From positions 310,001 through 374,000 of the forward strand of contig NZ_FXXQ01000002.1 in the NCBI RefSeq assembly GCF_900184815.1: a stretch of DNA of 64,000 nt, written 5' to 3'. Below are positions 9,068 through 18,527 of the stretch, one piece after another; positions within the stretch are counted from its first letter, which is position 1, and each line of letters begins with the position of its first letter. The position numbers and the translations under genes were made by a program. The notes under the pieces were generated by a model. That model was not told where the DNA came from, did no database searches, and saw nothing but the letters and a program-made list of their open reading frames with translations. The DNA comes from Boseongicola aestuarii. Lineage in GTDB: Bacteria > Pseudomonadota > Alphaproteobacteria > Rhodobacterales > Rhodobacteraceae.

Positions 9068-10510
9068 ATGCAGGAATTTTGGCAGAATTACATCGATGGG
9101 GCATGGTGCGATGGTGGCGCCGGGCGCATTGATGTGCAGGACCCTGGAACGGGTGGGTTTCTGGCAGAACACGCCTTGGCGGATGCTTCGGACGTGGATC
9201 GCGCGGTACGCGCGGCAGAGCGGGTGCATAGGTCGCGGGTCTTGACCGACATGCGGCCCATTGAGCGTGGCCGGATGGTGCAAGAGATGGGGCGCTGGTT
9301 GCTTGCACATCTGGACGAGATCGCCCGCGTTCTGACGCTTGAGCAGGGCAAACCGCTTTGGGAAGCGGTGATCGAGGTGAAGGGGGCCGCGCTCTATTTC
9401 GAGTACTACGGTAATCAGGCATCGACCGTTGAGGGGAAATCAATTCCTTTGGGGGCTGGCTATTTCGACTGGACAGTGAACGAGCCCTACGGTGTTTCGG
9501 CGCAGGTGATCCCCTGGAATTACCCGCTTGAGATGACGGCGCGCGGGATATCGGCGGCCCTGGCGACGGGGAATACTTGCGTGATCAAGTCCCCTGAATT
9601 GACTCCTTTGACGAATGGTTATTTCGCGAGAGCCGCAGAAGCAGCCGGGTTTCCCTCCGGGACGGTGAACGTCCTTTGCGGTCTGGGTCGTGACGCGGGC
9701 GCAGCATTGGTGTCGCATCCAGGGGTGCGGCAGATCGTGTTCACAGGCTCCGTTCAGACGGGTATTGCGATTGCGACAGCGGCGGCGGCCAACGTGGTGC
9801 CTTGTGTACTGGAGTTGGGCGGGAAGTCGGCCGCGATTGTGCATGAGGACGCGGATTTGGACGCGTTCGAGAACGACATCCGTTGGGGAATTTACTTTAA
9901 TGCGGGTCAGGTTTGCTCGGCGATGAGCCGTGTGATTGTGCACGAAAGCCTGCGCGAGGAGTTGGTGGAGCGCGCAGCCGGAATTGCGCAGTCCTTGTCG
10001 GTCGGGCCGGGGATTGAAAGGGCTGAGGAAGGCGCGAACATGGGGTCGATGGTCTCGGACGGGCAACGTGACCGGGCCGCCGGTATGGTTCAGGTGGCCG
10101 AAGCGCAAGGCGCACGGGTGGTAACAGGAGGGCGCAAGCTCAATCGGCCCGGCGCGTTCCTGGAGCCGACTGTGCTGGACGGGGTGACATCGGACATGAC
10201 GATTGCGCAGGATGAAGTTTTTGGTCCTGTTTTGTCGGTGATGTCGTTCCATGACGAAGCCGAGGCGATTGAGATCGCGAACTCGACGAACTACGGGCTG
10301 GTCGGTGGTGTATTCACACGGGATCTGGACCGGGCGACACGGGTGGCGCAGCGGATGCGGGCGGGACAGGTCTTCGTCAACGAGTGGTTCGCGGGAGGTG
10401 TTGAGACGCCGTTTGGCGGCTATGGAAAGTCCGGCTATGGGCGCGAGAAGGGCCGCGAGGCGCTTTGGAATTACGTTCAGACGAAGAACATCGCGGTTAA
10501 GCTTGGTTAG
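9068..10510 (+). CDS. NAD(P)-dependent aldehyde dehydrogenase
   Basis: 480 residues, full length for the superfamily. Catalytic Glu249 in LELGGKSA and nucleophile Cys283 in GQVCSAM are present, with the NAD-binding IPWNYPLE and the C-terminal FGGYGKSGYGRE. It resembles betaine-aldehyde/gamma-aminobutyraldehyde-type enzymes, but the substrate cannot be told from sequence. I chose the ATG at 9068, giving MQEFWQNYIDGAW, because it matches the normal family N-terminus and GCGGAG lies upstream. Its stop shares four bases with the stop of the convergent TauE-like gene. Confidence 0.88.
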   Translation: MQEFWQNYIDGAWCDGGAGRIDVQDPGTGGFLAEHALADASDVDRAVRAAERVHRSRVLTDMRPIERGRMVQEMGRWLLAHLDEIARVLTLEQGKPLWEAVIEVKGAALYFEYYGNQASTVEGKSIPLGAGYFDWTVNEPYGVSAQVIPWNYPLEMTARGISAALATGNTCVIKSPELTPLTNGYFARAAEAAGFPSGTVNVLCGLGRDAGAALVSHPGVRQIVFTGSVQTGIAIATAAAANVVPCVLELGGKSAAIVHEDADLDAFENDIRWGIYFNAGQVCSAMSRVIVHESLREELVERAAGIAQSLSVGPGIERAEEGANMGSMVSDGQRDRAAGMVQVAEAQGARVVTGGRKLNRPGAFLEPTVLDGVTSDMTIAQDEVFGPVLSVMSFHDEAEAIEIANSTNYGLVGGVFTRDLDRATRVAQRMRAGQVFVNEWFAGGVETPFGGYGKSGYGREKGREALWNYVQTKNIAVKLG

Positions 10511-11262
10511 CGGCTTAGGTCGCTGAATCCGGCCCAGATCAGGCGCAGCGAGATCAGGACGAGAACGACATTCAGCGCCGTTTTGAAGTTCTTGTCGCTC
10601 ATTCTGGCCAAGGCGTGTTTGCCAACATAGGTGCCCAGAAGACCCGTCGCGATCATAACGGCGATCGTCGGGGCCCAGGGTGCGAATGCAAAACCCAGCA
10701 TTGCGAAGATGAGAACTTTCAACCCGTGTTGAAGTGTCATCATGGCGGCATGCGTCGCGACGTGGGGCTGGCGCGGCAGCGAGAGGGACTTGGTGAAGCT
10801 TGCAACGAAAAGTCCCGTGGCCCCAAAGAACATCGTAAGGAAGCTTGAGATCACGCCGGTGATGGCGGGCCAGCGACTGAGCCACTTGGGGGATTTGGCG
10901 ATGATCGTGAACAGGACGAAGGCGCCGACACCGATTTGTACATACGCGGGCGGCAGGTCAATGGCGATGGCTCCGCCGATGGACGCCCCGATCACGGTGC
11001 CGACCGCGAAGGCGGGAAGTGCGCTCCAGAAGATGTGAGGCACAAACATTGCAAGACGCCCGGCGTTGGAGCCAAGTTGGATAACGCCGTGGACGGGAAT
11101 AAGGGCAGCTGGCGGAACGAGTATTGCCATGACGGCAAGGACCAGACCACCGCCTCCGATACCCAGTGCAACGGTGATGAATGAGCCGAGGAAACTGATC
11201 GCGGCAAGGCTGTAAAACGCAAACTCCGACAGCCCTGTGGGGAGGAATTCGGATGGAATCAC
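10507..11262 (-). CDS. TauE/SafE-family membrane permease
   Basis: 251 residues with about eight hydrophobic segments. The N-terminal half carries the GIGGGGLVLAVMAILVP and PVHGVIQLGSN motifs of the TauE/SafE (DUF81) family, which exports sulfite, sulfoacetate or other small organic anions. It starts at a GTG that overlaps the TGA of the upstream dehydrogenase gene, suggesting translational coupling with it. No sulfonate-degradation gene is nearby, so an organic acid rather than sulfite may be the cargo. Confidence 0.8.
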   Translation of the reverse strand: MIPSEFLPTGLSEFAFYSLAAISFLGSFITVALGIGGGGLVLAVMAILVPPAALIPVHGVIQLGSNAGRLAMFVPHIFWSALPAFAVGTVIGASIGGAIAIDLPPAYVQIGVGAFVLFTIIAKSPKWLSRWPAITGVISSFLTMFFGATGLFVASFTKSLSLPRQPHVATHAAMMTLQHGLKVLIFAMLGFAFAPWAPTIAVMIATGLLGTYVGKHALARMSDKNFKTALNVVLVLISLRLIWAGFSDLSR

Positions 11263-12290
11263 GTGAAGTCGATCTGGGCTTTGACGGCTTGGCTGCGGTC
11301 TCCGGCGGTGTCGAAAGCCTTGACGGCGTCAGCAAGCCGGAAGGTTTGCGTGATGAGCGGTGCAACGTCGATGAGGCCTTTTTGCATGAGTTGCACGGCA
11401 GACTTGAATTCCTCGTGGAAGCGAAAGGAGCCTTTCAAGATGATTTCCTTGGCCGTCATCGCCTGCATGGGCAGCGTCATGTCTCCGCCAAGGCCTAGCT
11501 GGACGAGGGTGCCTTGCGGACGCAGGGCCTTGACCCCTGCCGCCACAGCTTGCGGAGCCCCGGAACATTCGAACTGCACGTCGATCTGGCCCTTGCCTGT
11601 TTGCCAATGGGCCAGAGCGTCCGGGTGAGTGGCGAGATTGAGGGCGTAGTCGGCTCCGATGTCGCGTGCTTTTTTCAGGGTGAAGTCGCTGAGGTCGGTG
11701 GCAATAATTTCCGACGCACCCGCGCGTCGGGCAGCGAGGATCGACAGTAGACCGATTGGACCGCAGCCCGAGACGAGGACGGATTTGCCGACAAGGTCCC
11801 CGGCGTGGTGGGCCGCATGGAGGCAGACCGCCAGCGGTTCGGCCATGGCGGCTTCGCCTGCCGTCAGGCCCTCTGCGGGGACGCATTGGTGGGGCAGCGC
11901 GATCAGGTCTTCGCGGAAGGCGCCCTGGATGTGCGGGAAGGGCATGGCAGACCCGTAGAAGGCCATATTTTCGCAATGGTTTTGCATGCCCTTCAGGCAG
12001 TATTGGCAAGCCTGACAGGGGCGTGATGGCGAGACGGCGACAAGCTGGCCCTTCGTGAGGCCCGTCACATCGTCGCCGAGATCGGTGATGACGCCTGACA
12101 CCTCGTGGCCCAGGATCATCGGCTCTTTCAGGCGGATTGGGCCGAAGCCACCATTGTGATAATAGTGGAGGTCCGAGCCACATATGCCGCCTGCCTGAAT
12201 GGCCACGCGGACTTCGCCCTTGGCGGGTGCGCGCGCTTCGCGGTCTTCGACGCGAAGATCGTGGGCTGCGTGAATGACGATGGCTTTCAT
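11259..12290 (-). CDS. Zinc-containing alcohol dehydrogenase, L-idonate 5-dehydrogenase-like
   Basis: 343-residue medium-chain dehydrogenase expected to oxidise a polyol or aldonate hydroxyl with NAD(P). Catalytic zinc ligands are Cys37 (GGICGSD), His62 and Glu63 (GHE). Structural zinc ligands are Cys92, 95, 98 and 106. The Rossmann motif is SGCGPIGLL. HYYHNGGFG after the first Cys is typical of L-idonate/sorbitol-type members. A gluconate 5-dehydrogenase-like SDR is divergently encoded next door, the pair found in the L-idonate pathway. ATG preceded by AAGGGGG. Confidence 0.82.
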   Translation of the reverse strand: MKAIVIHAAHDLRVEDREARAPAKGEVRVAIQAGGICGSDLHYYHNGGFGPIRLKEPMILGHEVSGVITDLGDDVTGLTKGQLVAVSPSRPCQACQYCLKGMQNHCENMAFYGSAMPFPHIQGAFREDLIALPHQCVPAEGLTAGEAAMAEPLAVCLHAAHHAGDLVGKSVLVSGCGPIGLLSILAARRAGASEIIATDLSDFTLKKARDIGADYALNLATHPDALAHWQTGKGQIDVQFECSGAPQAVAAGVKALRPQGTLVQLGLGGDMTLPMQAMTAKEIILKGSFRFHEEFKSAVQLMQKGLIDVAPLITQTFRLADAVKAFDTAGDRSQAVKAQIDFT

Positions 12291-12356
12291 AATCCCCCCT
12301 TGCGGTTCCCCGCTTTGACCCGGAAGGTAGCCTTGGAATTCATTGGGGGGAATAGC

Positions 12357-13112
12357 ATGTCATCGAAACTGTTTGATCTTTCGGGGCGTCGCGCGCTGAT
12401 TACCGGGTCGTCGCAGGGGATTGGCTTTGCACTGGCTGAGGGCTTGATCGAGGCGGGCGCATCCGTGGTGTTGAACGGACGGGATGAAGGGAAGCTGGCA
12501 GAAGCATCTGCGCGTTTGGGTGGCGCCGCGACTTTGGCGTTTGACGTGACCGACCATGACGGGGTGCGTGCGGCGGTGGACAGTGCCGAGGCCGAGGGCA
12601 TGGCATTCGACATTCTGATCAACAACGCCGGGATGCAGCATCGCACCGAATTGCAGGACTTTCCGGCCGATGCGTTCGAGCGGTTGTTACAGACGAATAT
12701 CGCCAGTGTCTTCCACGTGGGGCAAGCGGTCGCGCGGCACATGATTTCGCGCAAGGCGGGCAAGATCATCAATATCGCCAGCGTGCAGTCAGCTTTGGCG
12801 CGACCTGGAATTGCGCCCTATACGGCGACCAAAGGCGCTGTCGCGAACCTGACCAAGGGTATGGCCACGGACTGGGCCAAGTATGGGTTACAGTGCAACG
12901 CTATTGCGCCGGGGTATTTCGACACGCCACTGAATGCGGCCCTGGTCGCGGATCCCGAGTTTAGCGCATGGCTGGAGAAGCGCACACCTGCGGGGCGTTG
13001 GGGCAAGGTCGACGAGTTGCAGGGAGCCGCCGTGTTCTTGTCGTCTGCGGCATCCAGTTTTGTAAACGGACACACGCTTTATGTGGACGGCGGGATTACT
13101 GCGTCGCTTTAG
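12357..13112 (+). CDS. Short-chain dehydrogenase, gluconate 5-dehydrogenase-like
   Basis: 251 residues. Rossmann motif TGSSQGIG (16-23), NNAG (89-92), catalytic Ser142 and Tyr155-x3-Lys159 (YTATK) are all present. The closest resemblance is to IdnO/Gno enzymes that interconvert 5-keto-D-gluconate and D-gluconate. It is divergent from the idonate-dehydrogenase-like gene over a 66-base gap. The ATG follows GGGGGGAA. Its TAG stop overlaps the TAA stop of the convergent enolase-superfamily gene in the four bases TTAG. Confidence 0.82.
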   Translation: MSSKLFDLSGRRALITGSSQGIGFALAEGLIEAGASVVLNGRDEGKLAEASARLGGAATLAFDVTDHDGVRAAVDSAEAEGMAFDILINNAGMQHRTELQDFPADAFERLLQTNIASVFHVGQAVARHMISRKAGKIINIASVQSALARPGIAPYTATKGAVANLTKGMATDWAKYGLQCNAIAPGYFDTPLNAALVADPEFSAWLEKRTPAGRWGKVDELQGAAVFLSSAASSFVNGHTLYVDGGITASL

Positions 13113-14200
13113 CGGACTTTGAAGGGGGCGAGTTTTTCCCAGTCGAAATCGACGCCTATGCCGGGAGAGTCAGGCGCGACGGCCCTGCCCTTTTCGATGA
13201 CGAGAGGGCGGCGCGTGTAGCGGTCGATGGGGAAGCTGTGGACTTCGAGCCAGCCGCCGTGAGGTTGGGAGGACACAAGGCTGACGTGAAGCTCCTGCAT
13301 TCCGTGCGAACAAACCGGAACGTCATGTTCGCGTGCCAGTTGGGCGACGCGTAGCCAACCGGTAATACCAAGGCAGTTCGAGGCGTCAGGTTGGATGAAG
13401 CCGAGACCGCCCTGGGCAAGGGCCATCTCGAATTCATGGATGGTATGGAGGTTTTCGCCTTGAGCAACGGAGATACCGCCTTCTCGGGCCACATGGGCGT
13501 ATCCGGGGTAGTCGTCGGGAATGATCGGTTCTTCAAACCAGAGGATGTTCTGGTTCTGAACGGCGCGGGCAAGCGAGACGGCCTGATCGCGGCTCATCGA
13601 GTAGTTTGCGTCGATCATGAAGGCGCGGTCGGGGCCTAGTAGATCACGGATGGCGAGAATGCGGGTGATGTCTTCGGCTTCGGTAGGTTGGCCGATCTTG
13701 ATCTTGACGGCGTTCAGGCCCGCGTCGAGGTAGCCTTGGACGTGGGATTTCAGCTTTTCAAGCGGGAAGGCGAGGTCGATGCCACCGCCGTAGGCCTTGC
13801 AGGTCTTCGCAGCGCCGCCTACCAGTTGCCAGAGCGGTTTTTCCACTTCTCTGGCGCGGATGTCCCAAAGGGCAATGTCGATAGCGGAAATGGCAAAGCT
13901 TAGGATCCCGCCGCGTCCGACGTAATGCATGTGCGCATCCATTGCATCGGTCAGGGCCTCGATGTTCGTGGCGTCTTCGCCGATCAGAAAAGGCGCAAGA
14001 TCATGTTCAATCATGGCGAGGGTCGCATGGCCGCCACGACCGCCGTTGTAGGTGTAGCCGGTTCCAGAGCGACCGTCTTCCAGTGTGACGGTGGCAGTAA
14101 TCAAGTGGAAATGGCTGTGCGCGCCGTGTTTGGCATCGACCAGCACCTCGTCGAGCGGCACGGCGAAAAGCCGTGGCTCGATCGAAGTGATCCTGGTCAT
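13109..14200 (-). CDS. Enolase-superfamily sugar-acid dehydratase (mandelate racemase/MLE family)
   Basis: 363 residues. General bases and metal ligands can be assigned: Lys166 and Lys168 (KIKIG), Asp197, Glu223, Glu249 and the Asp272/His299 dyad (PDASN and SHGMQ). These are the hallmarks of the MR subgroup, mostly acid-sugar dehydratases removing water next to a carboxylate. It is shorter than typical L-fuconate dehydratase (about 430 residues), so the substrate is open. The ATG overlaps the TGA of the upstream 2-hydroxyacid dehydrogenase (ATGA); a GTG two codons earlier is an alternative start. Confidence 0.82.
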   Translation of the reverse strand: MTRITSIEPRLFAVPLDEVLVDAKHGAHSHFHLITATVTLEDGRSGTGYTYNGGRGGHATLAMIEHDLAPFLIGEDATNIEALTDAMDAHMHYVGRGGILSFAISAIDIALWDIRAREVEKPLWQLVGGAAKTCKAYGGGIDLAFPLEKLKSHVQGYLDAGLNAVKIKIGQPTEAEDITRILAIRDLLGPDRAFMIDANYSMSRDQAVSLARAVQNQNILWFEEPIIPDDYPGYAHVAREGGISVAQGENLHTIHEFEMALAQGGLGFIQPDASNCLGITGWLRVAQLAREHDVPVCSHGMQELHVSLVSSQPHGGWLEVHSFPIDRYTRRPLVIEKGRAVAPDSPGIGVDFDWEKLAPFKVR

Positions 14201-15141
14201 TGACACTCGGGCACGGGACTGATGACCGTGCCATCGTTCAAATGGCTTAACAGGTTGTCCACGGTGAGCTTGCCCATAGCAGCGCGCGTTTCGTGCGTGG
14301 CGCTGCCGACGTGGGGAAGGAGTGTGACGTTCTTGAGGTCACGCAGGGCTTGCGGGACCTTTGGTTCATTCTCGAAAACGTCGAGCCCCGCCCAGCCGAG
14401 GCGCCCTTCCGACAAGGCCGCGATCATCGCGGTCTCGTCGATTACGGTGCCGCGCGCGACGTTGACAAGTGTGCCTTTGGGGCCAAGCGCATTCATGACC
14501 TCGGTGTTGACGAGGTGATGCGTGGACGCGCCGCCGGGGGTGATGACGATCAGGACGTCGGATTGTTCAGCCATCTCGATCAGGTCGCCAACATATTGGT
14601 AGGGAACGTCTTTTTCGCTCCGTGTATGGTAGAGGATTGTCGGGTTCCAAGGCGCAAGTTTGGCGGCGATTGCCTGACCGATACGGCCCATCCCAAGGAT
14701 ACCGATGGTTTGGTTGTCCGCAGAGCGGGTAAGCGGGCTGTTGCCTTTGGCTTCCCAGTTGCCGGAGCGCACCCAGGCATCATCGCGCAGAAGTTCGCGG
14801 TAGCACGCGAGCATGAGAAGAACCGCAGTGGTCGCGACCTCCTCGTTCAGGACGTTCGGAGTGTGCGTGACCATAATGCCGCGGCGGACGGCTTCTTTGG
14901 CATCAATGTTGTCATACCCGACCCCGTAGCACGAGATCATCTGGAGGTTCGGCAGCGCGGCCATGATCTCGGGTTTGACTCCGTCATGGCCGTTGGTTTG
15001 CACGTGGGTGATCCTGTCACCATGTTCAGCGAGCCACGCAGCCAGATCCGCATGGTCGCTTGCTTTTTGAATGGTGAATGCCGCGGAAACGCGCGCATTC
15101 ATCTCATCCGTGGCGCCGCCGATTTGCAGGAGATCAGGCAT
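14197..15141 (-). CDS. D-isomer-specific 2-hydroxyacid dehydrogenase
   Basis: 314 residues. NAD-binding GMGRIGQAI, substrate-binding Arg in NVARGTVID, and the catalytic His in [13 protein letters not shown] identify the family (glyoxylate/hydroxypyruvate reductase-like). It would reduce a 2-keto acid or oxidise a D-2-hydroxy acid. The start chosen is the ATG giving MPDLLQIGG, which overlaps the end of the upstream FAH gene by 8 bases. Another 20 residues could be added in frame but do not look native. It lies between the dehydratase and the FAH hydrolase in one minus-strand run. Confidence 0.85.
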   Translation of the reverse strand: MPDLLQIGGATDEMNARVSAAFTIQKASDHADLAAWLAEHGDRITHVQTNGHDGVKPEIMAALPNLQMISCYGVGYDNIDAKEAVRRGIMVTHTPNVLNEEVATTAVLLMLACYRELLRDDAWVRSGNWEAKGNSPLTRSADNQTIGILGMGRIGQAIAAKLAPWNPTILYHTRSEKDVPYQYVGDLIEMAEQSDVLIVITPGGASTHHLVNTEVMNALGPKGTLVNVARGTVIDETAMIAALSEGRLGWAGLDVFENEPKVPQALRDLKNVTLLPHVGSATHETRAAMGKLTVDNLLSHLNDGTVISPVPECQ

Positions 15142-15976
15142 CCTCGCCGACCTCCTGTCGCTGATGACCGAGGCCCTCAATTTCCAATTCCATGACGTCA
15201 CCGACCTTGAGGTAAGTCGGGGGTTTCATGCCCATGCCAACGCCCGGAGGGGTCCCGGTCGAGATGACGTCACCGGGGTGCAAAGTGAACAGGTGGCTAA
15301 GGTGTTCGATGATTTCGGCAACTGTGAAAATCATCGTGCTTGTCGTGCCGGTCTGCATCCGCTTGCCGTTCACGTCGCAGGACATGGAGAGGTTCTGCGG
15401 GTCCGGAACTTCGTCTTTGGTCACCAGCCAAGGGCCAGTCGGGCCGAATGTGTCCGGGCTTTTCCCCTTGGTCCACTGGCCGGTTAGTTGCGTCTGGAAA
15501 TGGCGTTCGGAGACGTCGTTCACGATGCAATACCCCGCAACGTAGTCGAGCGCGTCCTCTTTCGAGACGTATTTCGCGGCCTTGCCGATGACGACGCCAA
15601 GTTCGACTTCCCAATCGGTGTGGGTCGACCCGCGGGGCATCATGACGGTGTCGTTGGGACCAACGATTGCCGAATTTGCCTTGAAGAACAGGATCGGGTG
15701 TTCGGGAATGGCAGCGCCGGTTTCGGCAGCGTGGTCAGAATAGTTCAGTCCAATACAGAGGAACTTGCCGATGTTGCCGACACACGGACCGATGCGGGGA
15801 TTTCCGGCAACTTCGGGCAGTGTTTCAGGATCGATTGCCGCGAGGCGCGCAAGGCTTGCATCGTCGAGCGTAGCTCCTGTGATGTCGTCGACATGGGCGC
15901 TGAGATCACGCAGGCTATCGCCGTGCATCAAGCCGGGTTTTTCGGCACCAGTTTTGCCGTAACGTACGAGTTTCAT
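15134..15976 (-). CDS. Fumarylacetoacetate hydrolase-family protein, likely diketo-sugar-acid hydrolase
   Basis: 280 residues. The FAH metal-binding pattern is visible: the E-x-E region DWEVELGVVIG and the Asp of NDVSERHFQ, plus the C-terminal PGDVISTGTPPGVGMG. The family includes 2,4-diketo-3-deoxy-L-fuconate and -rhamnonate hydrolases that split the diketo acid into pyruvate and lactate. Neighbouring dehydratase and keto-deoxy-acid dehydrogenase genes favour that role over ureidoglycolate lyase or maleylpyruvate hydrolase, which share the fold. Confidence 0.82.
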   Translation of the reverse strand: MKLVRYGKTGAEKPGLMHGDSLRDLSAHVDDITGATLDDASLARLAAIDPETLPEVAGNPRIGPCVGNIGKFLCIGLNYSDHAAETGAAIPEHPILFFKANSAIVGPNDTVMMPRGSTHTDWEVELGVVIGKAAKYVSKEDALDYVAGYCIVNDVSERHFQTQLTGQWTKGKSPDTFGPTGPWLVTKDEVPDPQNLSMSCDVNGKRMQTGTTSTMIFTVAEIIEHLSHLFTLHPGDVISTGTPPGVGMGMKPPTYLKVGDVMELEIEGLGHQRQEVGEDA

Positions 15977-16006
15977 GAGTGTTTTCCTTCTGTTGGGAAG
16001 ATCGGG

Positions 16007-16765
16007 TCAGCCCGACCATCCGCCATCGATTACGTGGGGTTGTCCGGTGATAAAGGCGCTTTCGTCGCTGGCGAGGTAGACGGTCAGAGCCGCGATTTCC
16101 TCGGGGGCTGCGATGCGGCCCATGGGCTGGCGCGCAATGAATTGCTTACGGGCTTCTTCGTAGCCACCGACCTGTTTGCCAAGAGTTTGGAGGCGATCTT
16201 CCAGTGAGGGGCTTTGAACTGTGCCAGGACAGATGCAGTTGCAGCGGATGCCCTTGGTGATGAAGTCGATCGCCACCGATTTGGTAAGGCCGATGACGGC
16301 CGCCTTGGTGGTTCCGTAGACGAACCGATTGGGTGCGCCGATGATGGAAGAACAGGCCGAGGCCATGTTGATGATCGAACCGTTGCCGCGTTCGAGCATA
16401 CCCGGAAGGGCCGCCCGGATCGTGCGGAACATGGACTTAACGTTCAGGTCAAAAGCGAAATCCCATTCTTCATCCGTGGCGTCCAAAACCGTTCCGTGAT
16501 GGACGAAGCCCGCGCAGTTGAAAAGGACATCCGGTTGCGCGTGCGCCACAGCGGCTTTGATGCTGTCAGTGTCTCGGGCATCGGCCAGTCGGGTTTCAAT
16601 GTTTGCGTGATTCGCTGCCGCGAGGTCTTCGAGAGCGGCCTCGCTGATGTCGGTGGCAACCACGTGGGCACCCGCATCGGCCATGGCAATTGCGCTGGCG
16701 CGACCGATCCCCTGACCGGCGGCGGTGATGAGGGCCCGTTTGCCCTCAAGCCTTTTAGATTTCAT
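16007..16765 (-). CDS. Short-chain dehydrogenase, 2-keto-3-deoxy-L-fuconate dehydrogenase-like
   Basis: 252 residues. TAAGQGIG cofactor motif near residue 14, NCAG motif, catalytic YGTTK and the C-terminal ITGQPHVIDGG. The segment CAGFVHHGTVLD and ICPGTVQSPSLEDR are typical of 2-keto-3-deoxy-L-fuconate dehydrogenases and of the related type-2 3-hydroxybutyrate dehydrogenases. Upstream of the FAH gene it would supply the 2,4-diketo acid that FAH cleaves. The start is the ATG after GGGAGAAAAGC; seven further residues are possible upstream. Confidence 0.8.
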   Translation of the reverse strand: MKSKRLEGKRALITAAGQGIGRASAIAMADAGAHVVATDISEAALEDLAAANHANIETRLADARDTDSIKAAVAHAQPDVLFNCAGFVHHGTVLDATDEEWDFAFDLNVKSMFRTIRAALPGMLERGNGSIINMASACSSIIGAPNRFVYGTTKAAVIGLTKSVAIDFITKGIRCNCICPGTVQSPSLEDRLQTLGKQVGGYEEARKQFIARQPMGRIAAPEEIAALTVYLASDESAFITGQPHVIDGGWSG

Positions 16766-16932
16766 GCTTTTCTCCCATGCGATCAAGCGGCGTTGCCGCT
16801 GATGTTGTTTATGCCATTCACGGTCTTTTTCGAGTTCGGATACGCCCTATTGTCGATGCCGTCGCCGCTTTTAGTGGTTTTCCAATCGCGGATAGGCTTA
16901 GGGTTCGCCACGGTCAAGACAGAGGTGACGAG

Positions 16933-17817
16933 ATGACGAACAGACAGAATATCGCAGTCATTGGCACCGGTTTGATGGGGTTTCCGATGGCGCGCAATCT
17001 TGTGCGGGCCGGTCATCACGTCACAGTCTGGAACCGGACGCGCGCGCGGGCCAACGGGTTGGAAGCGGATGGCGCACGCATTGCCGAGACCGCTGCCGAG
17101 GCCGTCAACGGGGCTAATGTCGTCTTGACGATGCTGTCGGATGGGTTTGCCACGGGGTCGCTTTTGGAAGACGCGAACCTGCGCCTTGCATTGCGGCCCG
17201 GAACCTTGTGGCTGGATATGTCGAGCGCCAAGCCGGAGCATGCACGCGCGCAATCGAAGTTGCTGCAAGGGCTTGGGTGCGTGCATCTGGATGCACCTGT
17301 TTCCGGTGGAACAAAGGGTGCCGAAGCGGCGAGCCTCGCGATCATGGTCGGGGGCGATGCGGAGGTTTTCTCGCGCGCCCTGCCTGTCTTGAACGATCTT
17401 GGACGGCCAGTGCATGTCGGCGCAAGCGGGGCCGGCCAACTGGCGAAACTGGCCAACCAGACAATTGTGGCGGTAACGATCGGGGCGGTGGCCGAGGCGA
17501 TGCTGCTTTTGGAGAAAGGCGGCGCCGACCCGGCAGCTGTGCGGCAGGCCTTGCGCGGCGGCTTTGCCGATTCGACGATTTTGCAGCAACACGGCGAACG
17601 GATGACGACCGGCAATTTCGTTCCGGGTGGGTTGTCGAAATTGCAGGTGAAAGACCTCGACAATACGTTGGCCGAGGCGGCAGCACTTGGTCTGAAACTG
17701 CCCTCGACGCAAGCAATACGTGATCGTTTCGCGTATTTTGCGGAAGAAATGGATGGGGCGGATTTGGATCATTCCGGGCTTTACCTTGAGCTTAAGGCGC
17801 AGAATGGGCTGGACTGA
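16933..17817 (+). CDS. Beta-hydroxyacid dehydrogenase (tartronate semialdehyde reductase / 3-hydroxyisobutyrate dehydrogenase family)
   Basis: 294 residues. N-terminal GTGLMG (11-16), substrate motif DAPVSGG (120-126) and the catalytic Lys of GQLAKLANQ are canonical. Members reduce tartronate semialdehyde to glycerate or oxidise similar 3-hydroxy acids. The ATG is preceded by AGAGGTGACG; a longer frame back to 16777 would enter the divergent SDR gene. It runs convergently towards the GntR gene, with a 12-base gap. Confidence 0.85.
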   Translation: MTNRQNIAVIGTGLMGFPMARNLVRAGHHVTVWNRTRARANGLEADGARIAETAAEAVNGANVVLTMLSDGFATGSLLEDANLRLALRPGTLWLDMSSAKPEHARAQSKLLQGLGCVHLDAPVSGGTKGAEAASLAIMVGGDAEVFSRALPVLNDLGRPVHVGASGAGQLAKLANQTIVAVTIGAVAEAMLLLEKGGADPAAVRQALRGGFADSTILQQHGERMTTGNFVPGGLSKLQVKDLDNTLAEAAALGLKLPSTQAIRDRFAYFAEEMDGADLDHSGLYLELKAQNGLD

Positions 17818-17829
17818 CGCGGCACCGCA

Positions 17830-18507
17830 TCAAACCGCCGTTTCGAGGGGTTTGGCCTCGACATAGTTTCGTTTCAGGTGGTCGTGAATCGCAGCACGGC
17901 AGGCTTCGACGTTGCGCGACAGCGCGGCATCAAGAACTGCCTGATGTTCGGCGATGATGGCACTGAAATAGCTGCGGCCAAAGTCACGTTCCTGCGCGAC
18001 CATTTGCTGACGGAACTGGGCATAGACGTTTTCGTAAATGTCGCGCAGCATAGGCGAGCCGCAGCGCGAGATCAGCGTGTCGTGAAAACTCCATTCCGCG
18101 TTGGTCCATAGCTTCATGTTGTCAGGGTTGTCTGCAAGATCTCCGGAACGTTCGAATTCACGTTCGAGGTGGCTCAGTCGGTGGTGCGCCGCCGTAAGGT
18201 CGGCTTCCCAGCTGATGCCGCCAAGTTTCATCGAAAGGGTAGCACCTTCCTGTTCAAGCAACGTGCGAAACCGGGTGACGTCATTTCGCTTTTCGGGAGA
18301 TGTATATTGCGCGCGAAAGCCGCGCTGCATTTCGAAATTGACGAGCCCGACCTTTGTCAGACGCAGCAACACATCGCGCACCGTATTGGCCGAACAGCCG
18401 TATTCACCCTGAAGTTCCGCCGGCTTCAGCTTCTCGCCCGCACCGAAACGCGCGTTCATCAGTTTCTCTTTGAGATCGGCATAGATCGCCGGTGAGTCGG
18501 TCTTCAT
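17830..18507 (-). CDS. GntR-family (FadR/FCD-type) transcriptional regulator
   Basis: 225 residues: an N-terminal winged helix (about 5-70, with LKPAELQGEYGCSANTVRDV as the recognition region) and a C-terminal FCD ligand domain whose metal/acid-binding His residues are in EWSFHDTL, IIAEHQAVLDA and AIHDHLKR. Divergent from the TRAP transporter operon over 181 bases, so it is the obvious regulator of that operon and perhaps of the adjacent sugar-acid genes. I chose the ATG giving MKTDSPAIYADLK; the 91 residues of upstream open frame lie in the intergenic region and are not family sequence. Confidence 0.88.
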   Translation of the reverse strand: MKTDSPAIYADLKEKLMNARFGAGEKLKPAELQGEYGCSANTVRDVLLRLTKVGLVNFEMQRGFRAQYTSPEKRNDVTRFRTLLEQEGATLSMKLGGISWEADLTAAHHRLSHLEREFERSGDLADNPDNMKLWTNAEWSFHDTLISRCGSPMLRDIYENVYAQFRQQMVAQERDFGRSYFSAIIAEHQAVLDAALSRNVEACRAAIHDHLKRNYVEAKPLETAV

Positions 18508-18527
18508 GGGCAGCCTTTCGCGACTCG

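Noticed and set aside
9440-10885. Minus-strand open frame of 481 codons opposite the aldehyde dehydrogenase
   Set aside because: Antisense to a clearly coding gene with catalytic motifs; composition is typical of a GC-rich antisense frame (rich in Arg and His).
14293-15195. Plus-strand frame opposite the 2-hydroxyacid dehydrogenase
   Set aside because: Antisense shadow with no family similarity; the minus-strand gene has intact NAD and catalytic motifs.
16786-16800. Hairpin AGCGGC-GTT-GCCGCT in the divergent gap before the keto-deoxy-acid SDR
   Set aside because: Short 6-bp stem without a T-tract or conserved context; likely chance in GC-rich DNA.
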